Below are positions 41,350 to 50,702 of a DNA stretch of 64,000 nucleotides, one piece after another. Position 1 is the stretch's first letter; each line of letters starts with the position of its first letter. The stretch covers positions 3,312 through 67,311 of the forward strand of contig NZ_DATCSD010000446.1 of the NCBI RefSeq assembly GCF_036568665.1, given 5' to 3'. The translations under genes and the position numbers were made by a program. The notes below the pieces were generated by a model. The model was given only the letters and a program-made list of their open reading frames with translations. It ran no database searches and was not told the origin of the DNA. The stretch is from Ohtaekwangia sp036568665. GTDB taxonomy: Bacteria > Bacteroidota > Bacteroidia > Cytophagales > Cyclobacteriaceae.

Positions 41350-42488
41350 GCCTGCAAAACGCGTTTATAAAAAGAATACGTATTATCAGCCATAGTATTT
41401 AACGAAAAGAATTTTTTAGCATTTGTATCTGCAGCAGCAGCATACTGCCCCGCCATATCTTTGTTCTGCAACAACATGCTCACTTTGTCAGCAAGATCCT
41501 GAGTATCATAAGGAGTTGCCAACATTCCCGACTCTCCATCGGAGATCAGTTCATTTGCTGCCGGCACATTAAAGGCAACTACGGGCGTTCGTGCATTAAA
41601 TGCCTCCAGAAAAACTACTCCAAAACCTTCCGATCGCGAAGGTACTAAAACCACATCGGAATATTTCATCCAGCAACCAACATCCTTTCTATAGCCCAGA
41701 AAATCAACATGCCTGGTCAGGTTAAGTTCTTCAACACGTTGTTTGAGTTGTTGTTCAAAAGAGCCGGTGCCAATAATAAGAAGCTTAATATCAGGATAGT
41801 TCGCTGTTAACTTTTGCACTGCCTCAATTCCCCACAAGTGTCCTTTAAACTCGACCAATCGTCCTGCGATACAAAGTTGATGAGTTGATTTTCTATAGGT
41901 TTCAGGCTCCTCAACCGGTGTTACTTCTGCCAGGTCAAATCCGTAGTAGATCAGCTCCATTTTCTCAGAAGAAGTTATACCTGTTTGTATAAAAAGATTG
42001 AGCAGCCCTTTTGAAATAGTATAACTCTTATCAAATTTCGATTCAGCCCATCTTGAGATAAGGAAGTACGGAGTCACTCCCTGCTTGCTTGCATCGAAAC
42101 CATGCTTCGCTGTAAAGCTATTATCATAACCGTGTTTAGTGGAAACAAATTTTGCCTTTGGCCGAAAGAAAGTCCGAACAAGGGCAGCATAAAAATCAGC
42201 ATGGATCAAATGGCTATGAACAATATCATAATTTCCCGCTCGAATAATTCTTGCAATTTCCCGAACATCACGAATACCCGGTACACGACCTATATTTACC
42301 TGGTAAACATGAACCTGCATCTGTTGAAGTCTTTTAACAAAATCGGAATCTTTACCCAGTTGATAGTCCGTATACAAACGAAGAAATTCAATGGTAATAC
42401 CTCGCTTTTGCAGCGCAGGTATCATATTCAAATGATAATTCTCTGCACCAAAAATTCCACCTTCCTTTTGAATAAATAGTATTTTCAT
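41346..42488 (-). CDS. Family 4 glycosyltransferase
   Basis: A GT-B retaining glycosyltransferase of 380 residues from ATG 42488. The frame opens at 42515, but the extra nine residues (MTLTTTEED) are unlike GT4 starts, while MKILFIQKEGGIFGAENYH is typical. The donor-binding motif is VPSRSEGFGVVFLEAFNARTPVVAF (about 289-313). It is cytosolic or membrane-associated and adds one sugar of the repeating unit. The order with the adjacent glycosyltransferase (42526-43566) suggests successive steps. Donor unknown. Confidence 0.86.
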   Translation of the reverse strand: MKILFIQKEGGIFGAENYHLNMIPALQKRGITIEFLRLYTDYQLGKDSDFVKRLQQMQVHVYQVNIGRVPGIRDVREIARIIRAGNYDIVHSHLIHADFYAALVRTFFRPKAKFVSTKHGYDNSFTAKHGFDASKQGVTPYFLISRWAESKFDKSYTISKGLLNLFIQTGITSSEKMELIYYGFDLAEVTPVEEPETYRKSTHQLCIAGRLVEFKGHLWGIEAVQKLTANYPDIKLLIIGTGSFEQQLKQRVEELNLTRHVDFLGYRKDVGCWMKYSDVVLVPSRSEGFGVVFLEAFNARTPVVAFNVPAANELISDGESGMLATPYDTQDLADKVSMLLQNKDMAGQYAAAADTNAKKFFSLNTMADNTYSFYKRVLQA

Positions 42489-42525
42489 GTCTTCTTCTGT
42501 CGTTGTTAACGTCAAAATAATATAC

Positions 42526-43566
42526 TTACTGCAAAGAATTTCGCAGCAGCAAATCTTTCATTTGCTGCGCGGTTGTTCTCCAGCTAAATCTCCTGGCGTT
42601 TACGCTACCCCGAACAGTCAGCTCTATACGCAGGTCTTCGTTTTGTAACAAGTCATCCATTGCAGTCGCTATTTCTTTCTCGTTGTAGGGATCAACATAT
42701 CTGGCAGCATCACCACACACTTCCTCAAGGCTCCCCTTTCGTGTTGCTATTACCGGGCATCCTGAAGCCATCGCTTCTAATGCAGGCCAACCGAAGCCTT
42801 CATGAATTGATGGAAATAAAAATATAGCAGCTCGTTGATAGAGTGTACGCAGATCAATATCGGAGACATTCCTGACAACTATAGTTCTTGACATCAGCGA
42901 AGTACTATTGATTAATCGCTGTGCCTCTTCCTCTATATCTCCGACCTTTATAATCAGAAGATCCTGATACTTACTCTCTGACAGCGCTTTAAATGTTCTG
43001 AACTGATTTTTATACCACACTTTAGATCCTACTAATAAAGCATACGGCCTATCTTCTACTTGTAATTGCTTTAAAATGGAATTTTCTGTACTTGTATTTC
43101 TCTCCAGCCAAAATCCTTTTAATCCGTTATAAATCGTTCTTACTTTTTCAGGATTAAATTTGACTGCATGGAGTAAATCTGATTTTGTGTGTTCCGATAT
43201 GCACACTGTCCATGTGGCTAATCGCATCAATTTCAGATTCCATTTATATATACACTTGAAATACCAACGACCATTCCTGTCCATTAAAGTATGCAGATCA
43301 TGGCATACGATTAACGATCGTGAAGCTCTCAGAAATGGTAACAAAAACGCGTAACGCTCTGAAGGGAGTATTACAAACTCAGGAGCGATACGCAACAAGT
43401 TGAACGGAAGAACAAAATATTTTCGAACAAGTCCTGTTAATTTTCCAGAACCTCGCGAAAAATATATTGTATCGATATCAATACCTTCAAAGCTCTCTTT
43501 CAGCTCATGCACATATCGTTTTATACTCTGCGAAGCCTTTTCGTCTTCAATAATATGTATACGCAC
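42526..43566 (-). CDS. Family 4 glycosyltransferase
   Basis: A 346-residue GT4-type glycosyltransferase. The C-terminal domain contains FLFPSIHEGFGWPALEAMASGCPVIATRKGSLEEV (about 253-287), with the two conserved glutamates. The N-terminal domain has ASRSLIVCHDLHTLMD, seen in mannosyl- or rhamnosyl-transferases of this type. It sits 33 nt after the GT-B-like gene at 43600-44781. Substrate unknown. Confidence 0.86.
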   Translation of the reverse strand: MRIHIIEDEKASQSIKRYVHELKESFEGIDIDTIYFSRGSGKLTGLVRKYFVLPFNLLRIAPEFVILPSERYAFLLPFLRASRSLIVCHDLHTLMDRNGRWYFKCIYKWNLKLMRLATWTVCISEHTKSDLLHAVKFNPEKVRTIYNGLKGFWLERNTSTENSILKQLQVEDRPYALLVGSKVWYKNQFRTFKALSESKYQDLLIIKVGDIEEEAQRLINSTSLMSRTIVVRNVSDIDLRTLYQRAAIFLFPSIHEGFGWPALEAMASGCPVIATRKGSLEEVCGDAARYVDPYNEKEIATAMDDLLQNEDLRIELTVRGSVNARRFSWRTTAQQMKDLLLRNSLQ

Positions 43567-43599
43567 ATCTATATACTTTGAGGTTGATCTTAACTATAC

Positions 43600-44781
43600 T
43601 CAGGCATTTAAGAAGTCCTTTAGCCGCTGCAACGATTGGCCATCGGTCTTGTAAAAAAATTCCAACTTGAATTTCTCCATGTTCTCTTTTTCAAAATCAA
43701 AGGAGATATCTTCCAGTCGAAAGTTCCAGAAATTCAGCACTGGCGCTGTCTTTAGTGCTTCTATCTGTTCTTGCATGAACGAATAATTCAGCCTGAACAG
43801 AATCACTTTCTTCCAATATATAGCAGGGATCACCATGGTAGAATAAAATCCGAAGCAGCCCTCTGCCTGCTGTACATACGCACTCAAATTAGGTGTATGT
43901 TTCAAATAAACTATATTCTCATCCTGCGGGAACCAGGAGGTGCGATAACTTTCAGGGTGAAGCTTGATATATAGCTTCGCCTGATGACTCTTACAGAATG
44001 CATTCAGTGTCTGATAAAAATCCGTCATCTTCGCTTGCGACACGAGCTCCTCTCCCAAACTATGCTCTGCAAAAGCCTGATCAATATGCAGGTAAAATTT
44101 GTCCGTTGTTACAGGCTGCTCCGCTACCAGAAACTTATCCAGTTCAGGGCTCCCTATATATAGTAATTGTTCAACGCGTGGCTTTTCAATCTGTTTATGT
44201 ATCGTGGCATTTCGAGGAGAAAAACACAAAAAGTAAGTTGGAATCTTTCCGCTAAACGAAAAGTAACGTGAAGCCCAATAATATCCTTTCTTTCGAGACC
44301 AGTATGTATATAGAACGAATGATACAATCATCCATCGCTGACTGGGCTTCAACGATTTCACTAAAAATGAGACTGAGCTGAATTTAACTTCACGTTTCAC
44401 AGCATCAACCTTTTTAACAACATTCTTCTTGCGCCACTGTCGCTCTCTTACGCGATAATCTTTATAATTAGAATATATACCGTGCTGCAGGATATAAGTA
44501 CGAATCCCGGCTGACTTTGCCGCTATATTCAAAGCGATTGAAAGGGCTGAATCCAGCGACATAAAAATGATCTTATCCGGAGCTACTTTATTCAGAACAT
44601 CCTGTGCGTTCTGAAAAGAATACCAGTATATAATCTCAGCATAGGAAGGCGGCTGTACCTCATCAAAGGAAGGGTGAATCACAGAAAGAAACACAAAATC
44701 AAAGTCATCTTTCATCCGATCGAATACTTCAATCCAATCTGCTCTTCTATAGGGCCATACCAGCAATATCTTTTTTTTCAC
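43600..44781 (-). CDS. GT-B-like surface polysaccharide enzyme of unknown type
   Basis: A 393-residue protein with features of CDP-glycerol/polysialyl-type transferases: TYILQHGIYSNYKDY (about 95-109), LYIKLHPESYRTSW (about 265-278) and GCFGFYSTMVIPAIYWKKVILF near 305-326. No signal peptide or clear membrane helix is present. The HG-x, KxHPE and late S/T motifs suggest it uses a CMP-activated or CDP-activated donor, which suits the nonulosonic-acid genes in the locus. A distinct function cannot be excluded. Confidence 0.6.
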   Translation of the reverse strand: MKKKILLVWPYRRADWIEVFDRMKDDFDFVFLSVIHPSFDEVQPPSYAEIIYWYSFQNAQDVLNKVAPDKIIFMSLDSALSIALNIAAKSAGIRTYILQHGIYSNYKDYRVRERQWRKKNVVKKVDAVKREVKFSSVSFLVKSLKPSQRWMIVSFVLYTYWSRKKGYYWASRYFSFSGKIPTYFLCFSPRNATIHKQIEKPRVEQLLYIGSPELDKFLVAEQPVTTDKFYLHIDQAFAEHSLGEELVSQAKMTDFYQTLNAFCKSHQAKLYIKLHPESYRTSWFPQDENIVYLKHTPNLSAYVQQAEGCFGFYSTMVIPAIYWKKVILFRLNYSFMQEQIEALKTAPVLNFWNFRLEDISFDFEKENMEKFKLEFFYKTDGQSLQRLKDFLNA

Positions 44782-44804
44782 AGCAAAATTAATTTAGCAT
44801 AGCC

Positions 44805-45866
44805 CTATCGTGGCGAGTTGTACAGATCCTCGATGATTTTCTCGTACTTTTCAGTAAGTATCTTGATATCAAAACGGCCCGCCAGATCGTATACTTTCTG
44901 TGACATAGCCTGAAGCTTTAACGGATTGTTTACAAGATCCTGGATGATGTCAGTAATTTCTTCACGTGTACTTACAACATATCCCTCTTCTCCATGACGT
45001 ATCCACTCATCCGGACCATAGTCAATATAGGTTATGGTCGGAATACCAGAGCTTGCTGTTTCAATAGTAACTTTACCCAGACCTTCTGAACGAGAAGGAA
45101 AAATATGCAGATCAACCTTACGGAAAAGCTCTTTCATCTTTGGCTGTGGCAGTATACCATGGTATACTACGTTGCTTAAATTAGCTATCTCTTTTCTCTG
45201 TTCGTCATTCGCCTTCCCCACTATGTGAAATGTGAGTGATGGAAACGCTTTCGCGGCAAAAAGGTAATCGCTGATGCCTTTTCGCTTCATATCATTGCCT
45301 ATAAAAATGATATTCTGAAGTCTGTCTATTTTTTTTCCCGGCTGATAAAATTCAGTTGTATCACTGGTAACAAAAAGCGTTTGTGGCTCTGTTTTTATAC
45401 CAAATCGCTGAAAGTTATAGTCGCGCATATGCGAAGTAGTCGAGTATACACGATTATGACGGGTATACGCGCGGATCATCTTCTCTTTTGTTTTATAAAT
45501 CGAGATAGGTCCTTCTAAAGCTGCATCATCCAGTTTATTTCTTACCGTCTTAAAGCTTTTCTTACGGAATAACTTCACTAAAAAAATTCCCCAATCAGAA
45601 AACTCAGCACGCGGAAAATAAGCGATATCACAGTTCCATATTCCCCATATAAACGCCAACATTCCCGATATCTTAAAGGGATAAAAGCAATGGAATATCT
45701 TTACTCCGTCTATGGTTGGCCTGGGCAGATCACCGTTAAAAATCGTACAGGTATAAATCTCGAACTTTTCCTTATCGATAGCTCTGGCCATTGACAGAAT
45801 ACTCAAGTTCTGTGCGTTCGTCTTGTTAATATATGCTGCGCAAAAAACTTTAATTTTCTTTTTCAT
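44805..45866 (-). CDS. Family 4 glycosyltransferase
   Basis: A 353-residue GT-B enzyme. The C-terminal donor site is IFPSRSEGLGKVTIETASSGIPTITY (about 253-278), and a preceding FIGNDMKRKGISDYLFAAK carries the phosphate-binding lysine. It is separated by 23 nt from the GT-B-like gene downstream and by 4 nt from the hexapeptide acetyltransferase gene upstream. It is likely the transferase for another repeat-unit residue. Donor unknown. Confidence 0.84.
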   Translation of the reverse strand: MKKKIKVFCAAYINKTNAQNLSILSMARAIDKEKFEIYTCTIFNGDLPRPTIDGVKIFHCFYPFKISGMLAFIWGIWNCDIAYFPRAEFSDWGIFLVKLFRKKSFKTVRNKLDDAALEGPISIYKTKEKMIRAYTRHNRVYSTTSHMRDYNFQRFGIKTEPQTLFVTSDTTEFYQPGKKIDRLQNIIFIGNDMKRKGISDYLFAAKAFPSLTFHIVGKANDEQRKEIANLSNVVYHGILPQPKMKELFRKVDLHIFPSRSEGLGKVTIETASSGIPTITYIDYGPDEWIRHGEEGYVVSTREEITDIIQDLVNNPLKLQAMSQKVYDLAGRFDIKILTEKYEKIIEDLYNSPR

Positions 45867-45870
45867 TCAA

Positions 45871-46560
45871 TTATTTTATACTCTTCAACAACTCTTCATC
45901 AATGGTGTCCGCACTAAATATATGACGGTTCAACTTTATCTTTTGTTCATCCCAATTCCACCACTTCGTTTGTAACAGGATATCGATCACAGGCTGAGGG
46001 AATCTATAGCGCAACGGTGAAGCCGGAACACCACCTACTATAGCGTACGGAGGAACATCTTTCGTGACCAAAGCATTAGCCGCTACCACTGCTCCATCAC
46101 CTATCGTTACACCGGAAAGTATAGTAGCATTGGCTCCTATCCACACATCGTTACCTATAGTGATTGGCCCGTTGGATACTATATCATCTTCTTCTTTACC
46201 AGTAAAGAAATGCTTTTGAAAAAAATAAGATGAGATGCGCGAGTAATTATGGTTATGCTCCTGAATTGTTACATTCCGGGCTATCGAACAAAAACTTCCA
46301 ATGGATACACCATGGATACCTCCCATGATAAAGACTCCGGGACCATTTACCTGCGTATATTGCCCTATACTTATTTGCCCGTCAAGATGACTTCTTCGTA
46401 TCTGAGCTTTTCTCTTTACCTGAATACGTCCCTTCAGGAAAGTCCCTCGCACGGTAGCAGATGGATCAACATCCAATACACTGGGATTACCCGTGGTATT
46501 GGACATTGCCACTGTATCCAATATAAACTTTGTTAGCTTTTTTCGTATTGCCGAGAGCAT
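45871..46560 (-). CDS. CatB/LbH-type acetyltransferase
   Basis: A 229-residue hexapeptide-repeat acetyltransferase of the CatB/maltose-acetyltransferase group, trimeric, using acetyl-CoA. A left-handed beta helix runs from about 27 to 190, with SIGSFCSIARNVTIQEHNHN carrying the active-site His, ITIGNDVWIGANATILSGVTIGDGAVVAAN and the end YAIVGGVPASPLRYRF. It could O-acetylate the glycan or N-acetylate an amino sugar such as a legionaminic acid precursor. Its place beside a NeuB-family gene (18 nt) is suggestive only. Confidence 0.86.
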   Translation of the reverse strand: MLSAIRKKLTKFILDTVAMSNTTGNPSVLDVDPSATVRGTFLKGRIQVKRKAQIRRSHLDGQISIGQYTQVNGPGVFIMGGIHGVSIGSFCSIARNVTIQEHNHNYSRISSYFFQKHFFTGKEEDDIVSNGPITIGNDVWIGANATILSGVTIGDGAVVAANALVTKDVPPYAIVGGVPASPLRYRFPQPVIDILLQTKWWNWDEQKIKLNRHIFSADTIDEELLKSIK

Positions 46561-46578
46561 GACTGAACACCTTAGGGT

Positions 46579-47637
46579 TTATTCAAAGAGGTGCCAAATC
46601 AAAACTGTATCTTCTTCAATTTCAGCGATTGCTTTTTTGCCAATCACATCATCTATATACTTCGGACTAATTCCGGATGCCGGGCGTTTCCAGGTTAAGT
46701 CGCTATACTCAATCACTTTTCCTTTCGGTATATTCTTCAATGCAACCAGACTTCTTCTTGCATTTTTAATAGCTGGCAATTCCGAAGGAAGACTCTTCAC
46801 TTCAAACTCTCCTAACAATTCTACCACGCGATCCATGTTCTTTCTAAACACTTTGAGATCTTCCTTGTCCATAGCATGATAGTGGTCATTTCCGGGAAGT
46901 GTTTTATCGTGTGAGAAATGTTTCTCCAGTATTCTTGCTCCCAACAATGTAGCCACTTCAAGACTCTTCATGTCTTTCGGCAAGGTGTGGTCTGAATAGC
47001 CAATGATATTATCGGGGAAATGTTTAGCCAGACCTTTGATCATCCCCAGGTTTGCATTCTCATCTGCCGTTGGATAGTTGAGCACACAATGTAACAGTGC
47101 CAGCGGAACATTATACTTGTTGATCCAACCCACAGCTTCCTGAACCTCATGCAGCTCAGCAGCTCCGCTTGAGAGTATAATAGGTTTACCAAATTTAGCC
47201 ATATACTCAATGAATGGCTTATTGGTAAGATCAGATGAGGATATCTTAAATGCATCCATCAGTTCATTTAAAAATGTAGCTGACTCAACATCAAATGGCG
47301 TACTCAAAAATTCTATATCCTGCTGATCGCATACTTTCTTCAACTCTTCAAATTCTTTCTTCCAGAACTTATCATATTTTTTGAAGAGATCAAACTGACT
47401 GGTCGTAGGCTCCTTCGTCAAATCCCAGTATGAAGGAGAATGTTTGGATGCAATCGTGTTGGCTTTATAGGTCTGAAACTTGATAGCATCAGCACCACCT
47501 TCTTTTGCCTCGGCAATCAGTCGCTTGGCAATTTCCATATCACCTTCATGGTTTACACCTGCCTCGGCTATAATGTATGGCTGACGTACGGTAATGTCGT
47601 TGGGTTTCTGACTGTTAAAGAAGTCCTTAATCTTCAT
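46579..47637 (-). CDS. NeuB-family nonulosonic acid synthase, copy A
   Basis: A 352-residue sialic/legionaminic/pseudaminic acid synthase, joining phosphoenolpyruvate to a six-carbon amino sugar. The TIM barrel starts RQPYIIAEAGVNHEGDMEIAKRLI (19-42) and includes KFQTYKA, STPFD and LEKHFSHDKTLPGNDH. The C-terminal SAF/antifreeze-like domain (about 288-345) has RRSLVALKNIPKGKVI and KRPASGISPKY. The gene overlaps the cytidylyltransferase/PseG fusion by 11 nt, so the two probably act in sequence. Which nonulosonic acid is made cannot be told from sequence. Confidence 0.92.
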   Translation of the reverse strand: MKIKDFFNSQKPNDITVRQPYIIAEAGVNHEGDMEIAKRLIAEAKEGGADAIKFQTYKANTIASKHSPSYWDLTKEPTTSQFDLFKKYDKFWKKEFEELKKVCDQQDIEFLSTPFDVESATFLNELMDAFKISSSDLTNKPFIEYMAKFGKPIILSSGAAELHEVQEAVGWINKYNVPLALLHCVLNYPTADENANLGMIKGLAKHFPDNIIGYSDHTLPKDMKSLEVATLLGARILEKHFSHDKTLPGNDHYHAMDKEDLKVFRKNMDRVVELLGEFEVKSLPSELPAIKNARRSLVALKNIPKGKVIEYSDLTWKRPASGISPKYIDDVIGKKAIAEIEEDTVLIWHLFE

Positions 47638-49258
47638 ATGTATTTTCTATTAATTCGTTGATCAATTTGATTACGCGTTTGCGTCCGTTCTTAATATCGT
47701 GTCGCATCATTCGCTCATGCATCGCCTGACGCTTTTCAAGAGGCAGGCACTCATTCAATGCGCCCAAAATTACACTTTCAGTGGCAGTACTTCCCAACCC
47801 CAAATGTAAAAAACCATTCTCTCCGGAAGCAAAAAAGTGTGTCAATTCCCGCTCATTCTGCGCCATAATAATCGATGGAGTGCCTAAAAGCGCTAATTCG
47901 TAGATGGTTCTGCCGGCAGATGAAAAGACAATATCCGCATCGTACATATAGTCTGAAATGTTCTTCACATTTCGTGTAATCTCCACCGATGAAAACTCTT
48001 TAAGTGTATCTTCATTGGCATATCCAAGCCCCAGTATAACCTGAATTGAAATTTTGTTCTCCATACAAAAAGTATAGATGGATTGGAGAGTTTTACGAGT
48101 AAGATTGTTCGGATCAACTCCCCCGAACGACAACAGCACTTTCTTTAGCTGTGGCCGTATCGGCTTTTCTCCATGCAATAAAAATTCTTCACGTGCACAG
48201 AAATAATCCGGGCCATAATAATGATTGGCCGGACTTTCTTTCTCCGGATAAATAGCATTTATCACTACATGCGCATACGCCGAACCTTCTCCTAAATCTT
48301 CAATGTTAACAACTTTAAATCCTAATTGACGAAGTTGCTTCACATAGTTAGCATCTGTATCCAGGCGATCGTTTACAACAATATCTGGTGCCAGCTTCTG
48401 AATGTCTTCCAACAGAGAAGTTTCTTCCTGATGAACCTCAAAGTTATTCTCCTTTATCTTGGCAAAGGCGAGATCACTTTTCTTATCCACCAAAAATACA
48501 ATCTTATGATTCATGATGTGGTGCGCCAGTGTAAGGCAATTATACACATGCCCCAACCCTATCTGCGGATAACCTGAAATGCAGAATAGAATTGTTTTAC
48601 GCTGTAGTAAGTATTCACAGAGCGACCAGTCTTCATGCGAATCAATGTCTATCGCCTCACCTACCGGAACTTCATATAGATCCACAGCCTTACCAATGCG
48701 TGCTGCAGGAGTAACTATACTTGCACGTGAAATAAAAAATCCTCCCGTCTCCTTATATACCGGAGGCAATTGTTGTCTGTTAACGCGTGCTTTATAGTTA
48801 GGGAAATAACCGCCTTCATTCTTTCCCCACGTCAAGTGCGTATCGTTCACAGCCGATAATATCGTTTCAATTTCAGGTCGCTCGTGTATTCGTTTTAGTG
48901 CCTGATCAAGCGAATAAGTAGTCAGTAACGGTGATGTCGGTTGAAGCGTAATAACAAAATCATACTGTTTATTTTCCTGCGAAGATATCTTCGTATAAGC
49001 TTCGTAGATCACAGGGTCGAGTGTTACCAGATCTCCACCAAGATTATTATCCCGGAGATGCACTTTTGCTCCGAACTTTCTGGAGAAGTATGCGATCTCT
49101 TCATCATCTGTACTTACATATACATCGGGTTTATAAACAGACGCACGCGCCAAATTTATAGAATAATATATCAGCGGTTTACCATTTAGCGGCCGCAGGT
49201 TCTTTCGGGGAATCCCCTTCGATCCTCCCCTTGCAGGTATAATTACAAGAACATTCAT
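47627..49258 (-). CDS. Fusion: CMP-nonulosonate cytidylyltransferase + PseG-like UDP-sugar hydrolase
   Basis: A 543-residue bifunctional protein. Residues 1-225 form a NeuA/PseF/LegF-type cytidylyltransferase (LVIIPARGGSKGIPRKNLRP at 4-23, QPTSPLLT, IDIDSHEDW). Residues 228-540 form a PseG-like GT-B hydrolase (ISGYPQIGLGHVYNCLTLAHH with the GxGH motif, VLLSFGGVDPNNLT, SSAGRTIYELALLGTPSI). In the pseudaminic pathway PseG releases UDP before PseI and PseF act, so the two ends of the pathway are joined in one chain. It is close to NeuB copy A. The fusion is uninterrupted. Confidence 0.9.
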   Translation of the reverse strand: MNVLVIIPARGGSKGIPRKNLRPLNGKPLIYYSINLARASVYKPDVYVSTDDEEIAYFSRKFGAKVHLRDNNLGGDLVTLDPVIYEAYTKISSQENKQYDFVITLQPTSPLLTTYSLDQALKRIHERPEIETILSAVNDTHLTWGKNEGGYFPNYKARVNRQQLPPVYKETGGFFISRASIVTPAARIGKAVDLYEVPVGEAIDIDSHEDWSLCEYLLQRKTILFCISGYPQIGLGHVYNCLTLAHHIMNHKIVFLVDKKSDLAFAKIKENNFEVHQEETSLLEDIQKLAPDIVVNDRLDTDANYVKQLRQLGFKVVNIEDLGEGSAYAHVVINAIYPEKESPANHYYGPDYFCAREEFLLHGEKPIRPQLKKVLLSFGGVDPNNLTRKTLQSIYTFCMENKISIQVILGLGYANEDTLKEFSSVEITRNVKNISDYMYDADIVFSSAGRTIYELALLGTPSIIMAQNERELTHFFASGENGFLHLGLGSTATESVILGALNECLPLEKRQAMHERMMRHDIKNGRKRVIKLINELIENTYED

Positions 49259-49279
49259 TTTTATATCACTCAGTCAAAT

Positions 49280-50671
49280 TTACTTTCTGTTTGTACTCAA
49301 ATCCTGAATAACCTTTTGAAGACTTCCGGAATTATGATCCAGCACTACAGATACAATGGATGAATTAAGGTAGTCTTTAAAAATTGATACGCCGCGCTCA
49401 TCAATCAGAACAGATGGAACATCAAATTCTAAAGCCTCCAGAAAACAACCAGAATATTTAGTAATGTGAACCCGGCTGTGAATCATTATATCAGGCAAAG
49501 GTAACGATGTTGCGTCTTCTATATTTACAACAGATGCAAGGTCAAGACGATCGATTTCTTCCTGTATTCTTCTCCGCTCTCCTAACTGACGAGGGTGAAG
49601 TCTTATCCACCATTGATACTCCGAACTCAATGCTTTTATGGTTTCCACCAGATAAGGTTCAAAGATATCATCAACCGGTTGGAGCGTATAAAGAATCAAG
49701 TTCCTTGGCCACTTATTATAACTACTGGACGCCATCCCTTCCTTCCAGTATCTTGCCCAAGGATTACCAAAAGCAATTGCCTTATGCTTTGAAGAAGTGG
49801 CCCAGGCATTTATCTCACTTGCATCGCTTACATTCCAGCAAAGGAATTTATCAGGTAACAATTGATAACCTGTTTCAGGGACTTTCGTCCAAGACGCATA
49901 AGCTGCATGTAGTGCCCCTTGTGGCCCATGTTGCATTTCATGGACCTCTATCCCCATGGCTTTGCAAGCTGCTATAATTCCCATACTCGAAGGATTATAG
50001 TAGGTAAGGCAAATTACTGTTGAAGGTTTTACTTTTTTGAAGAGGAAATTATATAGTTCCTTGTTAACCTGCACCCGGTTTATATCACTTTGCAGAGAAG
50101 CGAGAAACTTGTTTACATCCAATGAAATACCAAAATGAAGACTTGCTCCTTCAATCACTTTCTTGATTTGTGAGACTATAGAAGAATCAATATCTATATT
50201 TCCTTTACGTGTGAAGCTAAAAAAAGGGAATAATCTATAAACTTCTATTACTCTCTTTTTCTCATAATAATCTAACTTTGTTTTTGGTCTTTCATATTCC
50301 ATCAATAAGCCATTCCCGTTTTCTTTATCGAGCATCGGATCAAAAAAACGATTAAATGATTTACCCTTGAATGATATTCGATGCGCAAAAAAACCAGCAT
50401 ATAATGTCTTCACTGGTTTAATCTTTAGCGCTATACTAATTCTATAAAAAACAGAATCAACTAATATACCCAGCTTTTGACGTAACGACAATCTCATACT
50501 TGTACTCTCAGAGGAAGTATGTTTCTCCAGAGCAAAGATCAGTGTAAAAAAAAGCTTTATTCTTACGATTGGCCATAACTCAAAACCAGATACCTGCCAG
50601 TCGTTTACTTGCACATCTTCTTCCTGTGCAACAATAAAATCAATTATATCTTTTCTATTAGAAGTTGCCAC
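49280..50671 (-). CDS. GT-B-like surface polysaccharide transferase
   Basis: A 463-residue protein. The N-terminal part is variable, with two predicted amphipathic helices. The C-terminal half has EVHEMQHGPQGALHAAYASW (about 243-262), WWIRLHPRQLGERRRI (about 350-365) and HITKYSGCFLEALEFDVPSVLIDE (about 403-426), typical of GT-B enzymes using CMP-sialic-acid-like or CDP-linked donors. It resembles the protein at 43600-44781 in motif layout but not in detail. A nonulosonic-acid transferase role fits the neighbouring CMP-sugar genes but is inferred. Confidence 0.62.
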   Translation of the reverse strand: MATSNRKDIIDFIVAQEEDVQVNDWQVSGFELWPIVRIKLFFTLIFALEKHTSSESTSMRLSLRQKLGILVDSVFYRISIALKIKPVKTLYAGFFAHRISFKGKSFNRFFDPMLDKENGNGLLMEYERPKTKLDYYEKKRVIEVYRLFPFFSFTRKGNIDIDSSIVSQIKKVIEGASLHFGISLDVNKFLASLQSDINRVQVNKELYNFLFKKVKPSTVICLTYYNPSSMGIIAACKAMGIEVHEMQHGPQGALHAAYASWTKVPETGYQLLPDKFLCWNVSDASEINAWATSSKHKAIAFGNPWARYWKEGMASSSYNKWPRNLILYTLQPVDDIFEPYLVETIKALSSEYQWWIRLHPRQLGERRRIQEEIDRLDLASVVNIEDATSLPLPDIMIHSRVHITKYSGCFLEALEFDVPSVLIDERGVSIFKDYLNSSIVSVVLDHNSGSLQKVIQDLSTNRK

Positions 50672-50702
50672 AATAGTTATTAATAATCATTCTTCTCTTT
50701 AC

